Below are positions 1 through 6,283 of a stretch of 32,105 nucleotides of DNA, piece by piece. The stretch's first letter is position 1. Each line of letters begins with the position of its first letter. The notes under the pieces were generated by a model. The model had not been told where the DNA came from and made no database searches. It was given only the letters and a program-made list of their open reading frames with translations. The DNA is from Pustulibacterium marinum (GTDB taxonomy: Bacteria > Bacteroidota > Bacteroidia > Flavobacteriales > Flavobacteriaceae), in contig NZ_FPBK01000004.1 in assembly GCF_900116665.1 (NCBI RefSeq), positions 1 through 32,105 of the forward strand. The letters are read 5' to 3'. Made by a program: the position numbers and the translations under genes.

Positions 1-678
1 GCCTGCTCCGGGACGCTCAGTTTGCTGGCTCTGCCATCGCTTGTTACGACTTTTGATTTCGTTGAGCGCTTTGGTATTGGCACTTAGGGTTTGCTGTGCT
101 TTGGTAGCCTTGTTGTTTTTGGCTTTTCGGTAGGTTTCTTTATCGCGTTTGCTGATGTGGCGTAGCTCACCTAAATAAGCCTCCAGCTCTTGTTGGGGTA
201 CTTTGAGTTCCAGACTGTCCATAGAGGCATTGGCTTTTACAGGAGCACTGTCAATGGCTTGGGTATGTCCGCTAACGAGTTGCTTGTCTACACACATTCC
301 TACTACTTGGGTAAAAACCTCTTCAAAGAGACTTTCTGGGAAGAGTTGGCGTGTACGACTCATGGTAGAGTGCCACGGTAGGGGTTCGCCCAGGTTATAG
401 CCCAGAAAGAATAAAATATCGAGTCGCATACTGCATACTTCAATGAGTTTACGATCTGAGGTAATATTTTCTAAATAGCCCACCAAACAGAGTTTAAAGA
501 ACACGATTGGGTCAATGCTTTTTTGACCACTAACGCCGTAATAGGGTTTGGTGAGTTTGTATAAATATTGAAGCTGTAATACCTGCTGTAATTTTCGATA
601 CAAATTGTTTTGAGGTACATGGTCACTGAGTAGAAACTGGGTAAACAATGCTTCTTGTACGATCTTTTTGCCTTGCAT
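1..678 (-). CDS. IS1182-family transposase, N-terminal 226 codons (partial)
   Basis: Translation from the ATG at 678-676 is open to the window edge with no stop. It starts MQGKKIVQEALFTQ and includes a segment reading VSGQKSIDPIVFFKL, then GEPLPWHSTMSRTR, then AIDSAPVKANASMDS. These are typical of IS1182-type DDE transposases, and the AIDSAPVKAN segment should hold the first catalytic Asp. The C-terminal half is off the edge, so I cannot say whether the gene is intact. The same family is represented by a separate C-terminal fragment at 2182-2560. Both are on the minus strand, so they cannot be halves of one gene. Family assignment is from memory of the family, not from a search. Confidence 0.8.
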   Translation of the reverse strand, partial: MQGKKIVQEALFTQFLLSDHVPQNNLYRKLQQVLQLQYLYKLTKPYYGVSGQKSIDPIVFFKLCLVGYLENITSDRKLIEVCSMRLDILFFLGYNLGEPLPWHSTMSRTRQLFPESLFEEVFTQVVGMCVDKQLVSGHTQAIDSAPVKANASMDSLELKVPQQELEAYLGELRHISKRDKETYRKAKNNKATKAQQTLSANTKALNEIKSRNKRWQSQQTERPGAG

Positions 679-739
679 ACAGTAAGATACGAAAAAAACA
701 ACGGTTGCACCTTAAAAAGGGTGGAGATTTTTTGCTAAC

Positions 740-749
740 TTGTGCAACA
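740..749. repeat. IS end, 10-bp terminal repeat
   Basis: TTGTGCAACA here is the reverse complement of TGTTGCACAA at 2111-2120. It lies outside the transposase start of the left element and is followed by unrelated sequence, as expected for a terminal inverted repeat. Confidence 0.6.
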
Positions 750-890
750 GGCACAATGTATAACCGCAATTACGGCGGATTCGACTACGTCCGAATCCAC
801 TCGGAATTGCTAACGTCAGTTCTTAACCGAAAATTATTAACTTTAAAACCGTAACTGACGGTTATACGAGACCGTTGCCCACAATTAAAA
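750..890. repeat. Complex imperfect palindrome, attC-like or cassette-flanking repeat
   Basis: The outer arms are 758-775 (GTATAACCGCAATTACGG) and 849-867 (CCGTAACTGACGGTTATAC). They are reverse complements apart from one extra base and one mismatch. Inside, 777-783 pairs with 792-798 (GGATTCG/CGAATCC) and 814-821 pairs with 853-860 (CGTCAGTT/AACTGACG). The block ends ACCGTTGCCCACAA just before the gene at 912. After that gene the sequence reads CTGCGTACAACA (2089-2100), which looks like the start of a second copy cut short. Such bulged palindromes between accessory genes recall integron attC sites. The canonical GTTRRRY cores are not clearly present, so that reading is only a possibility. 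Confidence 0.5.
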
Positions 891-911
891 GAAAATCCTG
901 TAAACATTATT

Positions 912-2087
912 ATGATTAAAAAATATTTGACATTACTATTAATTTTTGGAGTGAATTCACTTTTCAGTCAAGAAAAAAAATGTAATTGTCTCAACGAACT
1001 TGATAATACTTCGAAATTAATCGAAAATGCTAAAAGCTACAAAGTGCAAATAAAAAAAGGCGGCAGAGAAATAGCTTTTAAAAAATGGAAAGAAGAAATA
1101 AAACAAGAAATAGTTAATGACAGTTTAAGCAACTATTTCTGCACAGGTTATTTACAAAAGTATATTTCGTTTATTAAAGATAGACATAACGAAGTTTATT
1201 CAATTCCAAATAATATATCCGAAAATGTACCTAACTACACAAAAAAAATCGATACCACACTAAATATAACAGATAAAATTTCTGGAATATATTATGCTGG
1301 AAGTGATGAAATTTTAGTTAAAAAAGAAAATGATAGTATTTGGTATGGGATTACTTTGAAGTCCAATTCTGATGAATGGACTAAAGGGAAAATTAGGTTA
1401 AGGATTAACAAAACCAAGAATGACAAATTTGAGCTTTTTGAGTTCTATAAAAATGGATTACTATATTATCAAAAAAACATAAAAATTGCGAATGGGAGAA
1501 TAAATTCCACTTTTTGGAATAAACAAAACAATTATTATTTCAATAAAAATTTTGAAGAAAATTTCACTTTTAAATCCTTAAATCCTTCTTTTAATTATAT
1601 AGGTATCAAAACATTGAGCAGAACCAATAGACTTATGAAAGAAGCGGATATTTTCTATGAAAATCATTTGGATAAATTGAACAAAGAAAATCTTATCATT
1701 GATTTAAGAAATAACGGTGGTGGCTCTATTAATCAAGCTAAACTATTATTAAAGGCATTGAGAAAAAATGATGAAATTGATCAGATTTATGTGTTAATTA
1801 ACTTTAAAACTGCAAGTGCAGCAGAATTAACAACCTTGAAATTAAAAGAAGATAAGCGGACAATTATTGTTGGAGAAAATTCACGGGGAATGCTTGAATA
1901 TGGATATGGCAATAATTCATTTTCTACAAAAACAGAGTGTTCAGAATTTAAAGTAGTTTTATCCACAAAACACACAAGCAAAAGACTTGGAAAATACGAA
2001 TACATTGGAATAACACCTGACTTATTACTTAATAATAATTCGGACTGGATTGACCAAATAATAAATGGTAATAGTGAAAAGAAATAA
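912..2087 (+). CDS. Secreted S41-family (C-terminal processing/tricorn-like) peptidase homologue
   Basis: The 391-residue protein has an N-terminal signal peptide (about residues 1-19, ending SLFSQ) and is probably exported. S41 hallmarks appear in order: a DRH segment at 90-92, DLRNNGGG at 264-271, TASAAE at 300-305 with the presumed nucleophile Ser302, GENSRG at 321-326, and the family-typical GITPD near the C-terminus (366-370). There is no PDZ domain. The usual catalytic Lys of the CTP subgroup is not obvious after GENSRG, so activity may follow the Ser/His type or be lost. The gene stands alone, is visibly richer in A+T than the genes from 3288 on, and is bracketed by a palindromic repeat and IS ends. 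This suggests horizontal acquisition. The substrate is unknown. Confidence 0.8.
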   Translation: MIKKYLTLLLIFGVNSLFSQEKKCNCLNELDNTSKLIENAKSYKVQIKKGGREIAFKKWKEEIKQEIVNDSLSNYFCTGYLQKYISFIKDRHNEVYSIPNNISENVPNYTKKIDTTLNITDKISGIYYAGSDEILVKKENDSIWYGITLKSNSDEWTKGKIRLRINKTKNDKFELFEFYKNGLLYYQKNIKIANGRINSTFWNKQNNYYFNKNFEENFTFKSLNPSFNYIGIKTLSRTNRLMKEADIFYENHLDKLNKENLIIDLRNNGGGSINQAKLLLKALRKNDEIDQIYVLINFKTASAAELTTLKLKEDKRTIIVGENSRGMLEYGYGNNSFSTKTECSEFKVVLSTKHTSKRLGKYEYIGITPDLLLNNNSDWIDQIINGNSEKK

Positions 2088-2110
2088 CTGCGTACAACAA
2101 AGATGGTAAT

Positions 2111-2120
2111 TGTTGCACAA
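2111..2120. repeat. IS end, 10-bp terminal repeat
   Basis: TGTTGCACAA is identical, in inverted orientation, to the end of the left element at 740-749. It marks the transposase 3' side of the truncated copy. Confidence 0.6.
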
Positions 2121-2152
2121 CTCCTTGGTAAAAGTTGGAGGTTGGGTTACAC

Positions 2153-2176
2153 AAGTCGCTTTTGAGCGACTTTTTT
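2153..2176 (+). terminator. Rho-independent terminator inside the IS end
   Basis: The perfect 8-bp stem AAGTCGCT/AGCGACTT (2153-2160 and 2165-2172) has a TTTG loop and is followed by a run of T on the plus strand. It faces inward from outside the element, opposite to the transposase. Its likely effect is to stop transcription entering from the S41 gene rather than to end the transposase message. Confidence 0.65.
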
Positions 2177-2181
2177 GTTTT

Positions 2182-2560
2182 TTAGCGGTAGTTGATTTTC
2201 TGGTTTTTCGGAAGGCTTACAAGCAGATTATGGGCTTTTAGGAAGGCTTTTATGGCCATTGTAAGCAGGCGTGTGTTTCCCTGATTACTATGGGCCTTTT
2301 TGGTGGTGTATTTTAGGTATTTTTTGAGATTATAGGCAATGGCTGCCATGAGCATACATTTGTTGGCTTACTGTATTGTATGCCTAGGGTATTGACTTTT
2401 GCCAGTCCCATAAACTGGGTAAGAATGCCAAAAACAGGTTCTACGGTACTAGAGCGTTTGGCTTTCATGTAGCGTCCTTGTTTACTTTGTACTCGTTTGA
2501 TATTACGAAAGTATTCTTCCCGATAATAAGTGACACTAAACTTCTTTTCCTGTGCTTTTC
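2182..2560 (-). pseudogene. IS1182-family transposase C-terminal fragment, frameshifted
   Basis: Reading down from about 2560, the fragment contains FSVTYYREEYFRNIKRVQ, then GRYMKAKRSSTVEPVFG and FMGLAKVNTLGIQ. These are typical of the C-terminal catalytic part of IS1182-type transposases, and the E of TVEPVFG is the likely last DDE residue. After LGIQ, near 2366-2380, the frame breaks. The family ending (ANKCMLMAAIAYNLKKYLKY, then about 40 more residues to a TAA at 2184-2182) continues in another frame. The N-terminal two thirds are absent. It is non-functional. Confidence 0.8.
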
Positions 2561-2773
2561 CCAGGCAACAGCACTGTAATTGCTGTAGGCGACGGAAAAG
2601 ACTTTGCCGCTCTTGGGCATAATTCGGTTTACACCATAGACGGAAAAGACTATTTGTTTGCTCATGGATATTCAATTCCGAAAAACGGAGAATCCAAACT
2701 TATTATTACTGAAATTAAGTGGGATGCCAAAGATTGGCCTGTGATTGATGTAGCAAAACGAATTACGGAGTAG
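2561..2773 (+). pseudogene. C-terminal remnant of a GH43 arabinanase-like gene
   Basis: About 70 codons ending in TAG at 2771-2773 read like the last blade of a five-bladed GH43 propeller. The string ALGHNSVYTIDGKDYLFAHGY matches the GPGHNSV...YHAY block, and the end reads KLIITEIKWDAKDWPVID. The usual catalytic residues lie upstream and are missing. The sequence begins where the IS fragment ends, so an IS insertion followed by deletion is the likely cause of the loss. A GTG at 2552 would give an open frame but is probably junction DNA, not a start. An intact but different GH43 gene is at 13403-14401. Confidence 0.7.
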
Positions 2774-2890
2774 CTTTGGTTGCTTGTACATAGTTGTTGG
2801 TTGTTAGGTTAAGCACAGTCGAAAACCAAAACTATTGGCTAGAAGATATTCAAAGAGATTCGAATTGTATCGTAAGAATTGAAGATTGTT

Positions 2891-3157
2891 AACAGTGTTC
2901 AGTAGCAGTTGGCAGAAAAATATAGAAAGACTTAAGATGATAAGACGTAAGACATACGATTTAAAATTTAAGGCTAATAGCCATAAGCTGACAGCTGTTA
3001 GCTTTATACCTTACTAAACAGTGTTCAGTTGCAGTTGGCGGAAATTTATAAAAAGACTTAAGACCATAAGACGTAAGACATACGATTTAAAATTTAAAGC
3101 TAATAGCCATAAGCTGACAGCTGTTAGCTTTATATCTTAGTAAACAGTGTTCAGTTG
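2891..3157. repeat. 126-bp tandem repeat, 2.1 copies
   Basis: Copy 1 is 2891-3016, copy 2 is 3017-3142, and a third copy breaks off after about 15 bp (AACAGTGTTCAGTTG, 3143-3157). The two full copies differ at only about a dozen positions. Each carries the inverted arms GCTAA...TTAGC around GCTGACAGC, so each unit could fold. No reading frame is suggested. The 514-bp stretch between the GH43 remnant and the methyltransferase holds this repeat, about 115 bp of featureless DNA before it, and the next promoter. Confidence 0.85.
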
Positions 3158-3236
3158 TGTTAGATAATCACAATACTGATAACTTTTTACTTTCAACTTT
3201 CAACCATATCAATTTCAAATAAGAAAACCGGAAACC

Positions 3237-3266
3237 TTCGCTACTCAATAGAAATGCGTAATTTTG
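3237..3266 (+). promoter_or_regulatory. Probable promoter for the methyltransferase gene
   Basis: TAATTTTG at 3259-3266 fits the Bacteroidota -7 box TAnnTTTG exactly. A weak -33 match (TTCG, 3237-3240) lies 18 bp upstream. This argues that the TTG at 3264 inside the box is not the start codon and that the ATG at 3288 is. Confidence 0.45.
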
Positions 3267-3287
3267 CCCGAAATAGAGAACGGCATC

Positions 3288-4454
3288 ATGCAACAGGAAG
3301 TACAGGAATTTATAACGGCGGTAACCGAAAGTATTCAAACCAAAACCCTTCACCGATTAACCATCAGTGGTAAAAAGCAAAAAAGCGAACCTTTGCAAAA
3401 AGTGATCATCAAATTGGTGCAGTTGAAAAACGGTGAGAAACTTTCGTTTGTGTATCGTTATAAAACACAAGACATCACCAAAAACTTTGATATTGAAGAA
3501 GGAATCTCCACCATCCTAGCGTTGTTTGACACCTTTGCCAATGCTGTTTTATTTACGCCTACGCGCGATCTTGAAATCCGTTTTGCGAAAAAGCGTATCA
3601 TTTTAAAATCGCAAAAACCTACGTTTACCAGCGCTCCTACATTGTCTCACAATAAAAAGAAAAAGCGTTATATAGATACCAAAGGAAACGTGTATTTAAC
3701 GGAACTGGGCGTTTTAGCTGCGAACGGACAAGTAAAAGCGAATATGCATGATAAATACCGACAGATTAATAAATTCATCGAGATTTTTGACAGTCTGTTG
3801 GAAGACACCCAACTTCCTAAAAACCTTACAGTTGCCGATATGGGATCGGGCAAAGGCTATTTAACCTTTGCGATGTATGATTATTTGAATCAGCACGAAG
3901 AATATACTCCGGAAGTTGTTGGCGTAGAGTTTAGAGAAGGTTTGGTTGCTACCTGCAACGCCATTGCCAAAAAAAGTAATTTTGAACAATTGCAGTTTGT
4001 GCAAGGGATGATTGAAACAGCCGACATTAATGCGGTAAACATTTTAATTGCCTTACACGCTTGTGACACCGCTACGGATGAAGCCTTGTATAAAGGCATC
4101 AACGCCAATGCCAACCTGATTGTAGTAGCGCCATGCTGCCATAAACAAATTAGAAAAGCATTTCATGTAGACCACGAATTTTCATCGTTCTTAAAACATG
4201 GTATTTTGGAAGAACGCCAGGCAGAATTGATCACCGATGCCATCCGAGCATTGATCTTGGAAGCGTATGGCTATAAAACCAAAGTGTTTGAATTTATTTC
4301 TAGTGAACACACTGCAAAGAACGTGATGATCACCGCACAAAAAACACAAGACATCACAACGCCTAATCCCGAAATTTTAGAGAAGATTACTTCCATTAAA
4401 AAGTTTTACGGAATCAAAGAACACCATTTAGAAAAACTGATGGGATTGGTCTAG
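3288..4454 (+). CDS. SAM-dependent methyltransferase (Methyltransf_32/METTL25-like)
   Basis: The product is a 388-residue soluble protein. The class I methyltransferase core sits in the middle: ADMGSGKGYL is the SAM-binding glycine loop (about residues 183-192 from this start), followed by VVGVEFRE as the acidic end of strand 2 and ALHACDTATDEAL. The APCCHKQIR block is a marker of the family containing eukaryotic METTL25 and bacterial relatives. The N-terminal ~150 residues are less conserved and may bind the substrate, probably RNA or protein, which I cannot name. The frame is also open from a TTG at 3264, but that codon lies inside a -7 promoter box. No operon partner is evident apart from a small membrane gene 28 bp downstream. 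Confidence 0.85.
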   Translation: MQQEVQEFITAVTESIQTKTLHRLTISGKKQKSEPLQKVIIKLVQLKNGEKLSFVYRYKTQDITKNFDIEEGISTILALFDTFANAVLFTPTRDLEIRFAKKRIILKSQKPTFTSAPTLSHNKKKKRYIDTKGNVYLTELGVLAANGQVKANMHDKYRQINKFIEIFDSLLEDTQLPKNLTVADMGSGKGYLTFAMYDYLNQHEEYTPEVVGVEFREGLVATCNAIAKKSNFEQLQFVQGMIETADINAVNILIALHACDTATDEALYKGINANANLIVVAPCCHKQIRKAFHVDHEFSSFLKHGILEERQAELITDAIRALILEAYGYKTKVFEFISSEHTAKNVMITAQKTQDITTPNPEILEKITSIKKFYGIKEHHLEKLMGLV

Positions 4455-4482
4455 TTAATTTTAAAATGACTAAATTTAATAC

Positions 4483-4737
4483 ATGGTAATTATTACAATC
4501 TTGATGCTAGTCTACATCTTATTAGCTATAACGATCACGGTTCTGGCGGTGCGGAATATTTTGAAGACGGAGTTTAAGCAACTTTTTATGAAGATATTCT
4601 GCATAATCTCTGTTATAATTTTTCCCGTCATTGGAGCACTTGTATATTTTCAATTTAAGAGAAGATTAGCGGGCTCAAAAAGGCGAACCTTTCAACTTAA
4701 AACGTATAGAGCATCGAATTTTTCAAGTTCCTTATAA
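4483..4737 (+). CDS. Small membrane protein with PLDc_N-like transmembrane region
   Basis: The 84-residue product has two transmembrane helices (about 3-24 and 36-57) and a basic C-terminal tail (KRRLAGSKRR). The second helix, IISVIIFPVIGALVYFQF, has the P-x-x-G-a-l-x-Y pattern of the PLDc_N domain (cardiolipin-synthase N-terminal type). In many Flavobacteriia this domain occurs alone in short proteins of unknown role. It follows the methyltransferase by 28 bp and is closed by a strong terminator, so the two may share a transcript. Confidence 0.7.
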   Translation: MVIITILMLVYILLAITITVLAVRNILKTEFKQLFMKIFCIISVIIFPVIGALVYFQFKRRLAGSKRRTFQLKTYRASNFSSSL

Positions 4738-4742
4738 ATTAT

Positions 4743-4779
4743 AAAAAATCCGAAGTAAATAGATTACTTCGGATTTTTT
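4743..4779. terminator. Bidirectional terminator between convergent genes
   Basis: A perfect 16-bp stem (4743-4758 with 4764-4779, core ATCCGAAGTAA) has a 5-nt loop, with A-run and T-run flanks on either side. It serves the small membrane gene on plus and the aldo/keto reductase on minus. Confidence 0.9.
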
Positions 4780-4797
4780 GTATCAACTCAACACAAT

Positions 4798-5754
4798 TTA
4801 ATGCATTTCTACCTCTTGGCTTGCATTTGTTAATTTTACAACTTCTTCTGAAGTTAATTCTAACTCTGCCGCTTCTCTAAAAGCTTTTAAATGACTACTT
4901 TTTGTAGCACTGGCAATTGGCGTAACATTCGGTTGTGCTATGAGCCATGCCAACGAAACCGCTGCTTGGGTAGTATTGTGAGCTTCCGCAACTTCATCTA
5001 GCGCAGTTAATATATGTTGACCTTTTTCATTTAAATATTTTTTGATGCCACTACCGCGGACACTCTTATTTAAATCGGATTCATTTCTATATTTTCCACT
5101 CAAAAAACCACTGGCTAGTGAATAATAACTCACCACAGCTAAGTTATATTCGTTTACCAAATCGGCGTATTTTTCATCGTACGCTTCATGATCGTAGAGG
5201 TTGTATTCCGGTTGAAATATTTCGTATGCCGGCCAACCATTTTGTTTACTCAATTCTATACTTTGTTTTAAACGTTCTGGAGACATGTTTGAAGCTCCAA
5301 TATTTTTCACTTTTCCTTCCTTAACCAACGTATTGTGAGCTGCCAATGTTTCTTCGATTGGGCTGCCTTCTACATCTGTATGTGTAAAATACACATCAAC
5401 GTACTCTGTCTGTAAACGTTTCAATGAATTTTCTGCAGCTTTCAGTATGTAATCATGAGAAATGTTTTTCCCATCGCCCATATCCATACCTGCTTTTGTG
5501 GCTAAAATGACTTTATCTCTTTTACCAGATTGCTTCAACCAATCTCCAATAATGTTCTCTGACTCCCCTCCTACGTTTCCATCATTCCATCTGGAATAAA
5601 CGTCAGCAGTATCAATCATATTAAATCCTAAGTCTACAAATTCATCTAGAATTTTGAAGGATTCCTTTTTATTAAGTGTCCATCCAAAAACATTTCCACC
5701 AAAAACGATGGGTGCAGTTTCCAATCCTGTGTTTCCTAAAACTATCTTTTTCAT
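4798..5754 (-). CDS. Aldo/keto reductase
   Basis: The 318-residue cytoplasmic (beta/alpha)8 oxidoreductase is expected to reduce aldehydes or ketones with NADPH. The catalytic tetrad is visible: Asp48 and Tyr53 in DTADVYSRW, Lys87 in ATKAG, and His125 in YFTHTD. GASNMS and the late IASATKSSHL segment match the usual cofactor-binding positions. Length is typical of the YdhF/general-stress-like branch. It is monocistronic, with a terminator on each side. The physiological substrate cannot be read from the sequence. Confidence 0.95.
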   Translation of the reverse strand: MKKIVLGNTGLETAPIVFGGNVFGWTLNKKESFKILDEFVDLGFNMIDTADVYSRWNDGNVGGESENIIGDWLKQSGKRDKVILATKAGMDMGDGKNISHDYILKAAENSLKRLQTEYVDVYFTHTDVEGSPIEETLAAHNTLVKEGKVKNIGASNMSPERLKQSIELSKQNGWPAYEIFQPEYNLYDHEAYDEKYADLVNEYNLAVVSYYSLASGFLSGKYRNESDLNKSVRGSGIKKYLNEKGQHILTALDEVAEAHNTTQAAVSLAWLIAQPNVTPIASATKSSHLKAFREAAELELTSEEVVKLTNASQEVEMH

Positions 5755-5803
5755 AATCTTTTCATTTTGATTGATATTAAAGTTACAAAGTCAAACCATA
5801 AAA

Positions 5804-5825
5804 AAACCGCCTATTTAGGCGGTTT
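5804..5825 (-). terminator. Terminator after the M1 peptidase-GNAT operon
   Basis: The stem AAACCGCCTA/TAGGCGGTTT (5804-5813 with 5816-5825) has a 2-nt loop. On the minus strand it is followed by a T run (the A run at 5801-5806). It lies about 50 bp beyond the GNAT stop codon. Confidence 0.85.
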
Positions 5826-5876
5826 AGTATTACTTTAACCCATAGTGTAAACTATAGTTAATAAGCGTTGTTGCTC

Positions 5877-6278
5877 TTATTTTTGTCTTTTAATCAAGAA
5901 CGCATTTTCTGCTTTCGTAAAACCAACTTTGGGATAATATTCCATAGCTGACGGTGCTGAGAGTAATAGCAAAGTGGTTTCCTCTCCTATTTCCTTTTGA
6001 GTAAATGAAATAAGTTTTCGTCCGATTCCTAAATGTTGGTAATCGCCGTGTACCGCCAAATCTGATAAATAACAGCTATAACAAAAGTCGGTCATTGACC
6101 TTGAAATACCTACTAACTTATCCTCTTCCCAAGCTGTAATCACCAGGTTACTATTCGCATACATTTTTTTGATACGCTCAACATCATGTGTTGGTCTGTT
6201 AATTCCGGATGAATTATAGACTTCAATAATGGCTTTCACATCGGGAATTACATTTAATTTATAAACAATTGACTCCAT
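5877..6278 (-). CDS. GNAT-family N-acetyltransferase
   Basis: The protein has 133 residues and is a single GNAT domain. The acetyl-CoA binding motif A reads LAVHGDYQHLGIGRKLI, with Q-x-x-G-x-G at 81-86. Before it come the strand LVGISRSM and the YLSDLAV strand. The C-terminal AMEYYPKVGFTKAENAF is the usual motif B with the late Tyr. The gene begins 5 bp after the stop of the M1 peptidase gene, so the two are almost certainly co-transcribed. The acceptor could be a small molecule or a peptide amine. A link to peptide breakdown by its neighbour is only an inference from position. Confidence 0.9.
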   Translation of the reverse strand: MESIVYKLNVIPDVKAIIEVYNSSGINRPTHDVERIKKMYANSNLVITAWEEDKLVGISRSMTDFCYSCYLSDLAVHGDYQHLGIGRKLISFTQKEIGEETTLLLLSAPSAMEYYPKVGFTKAENAFLIKRQK

Positions 6279-6283
6279 CTGGA

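Larger units (their letters stand above)
1..749 (-). mobile_element. IS1182-type insertion sequence, 5' part (runs off left edge)
   Basis: The element is recognised from the transposase it carries and from its outer end. The 10-bp terminus TTGTGCAACA at 740-749, read outward-in as TGTTGCACAA, is the same 10 bp found at the other end of a second related element at 2111. About 60 bp lie between this end and the transposase start. The other end and any target-site duplication are outside the window. The element interrupts sequence that continues at 750 with a complex palindrome. Confidence 0.75.
2111..2560 (-). mobile_element. Truncated IS1182-type element (3' end only)
   Basis: It starts with the terminus TGTTGCACAA at 2111-2120 and contains the C-terminal part of a transposase on the minus strand. 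The upstream part of the element is missing: at roughly 2551-2570 the IS sequence gives way to a GH43 gene fragment on the other strand. The exact junction cannot be fixed without an intact copy. Confidence 0.7.

Noticed and set aside
190-400. Plus-strand open frames inside the left IS
   Set aside because: They lie antisense to the well-conserved transposase frame and have no recognisable content.
2891-3157. CRISPR or rRNA-like repeat
   Set aside because: The units are 126 bp, contiguous, without spacers, and match no RNA gene I know.
3264-3287. TTG start for the methyltransferase
   Set aside because: It overlaps the -7 box TAATTTTG. The ATG at 3288 is a better start.
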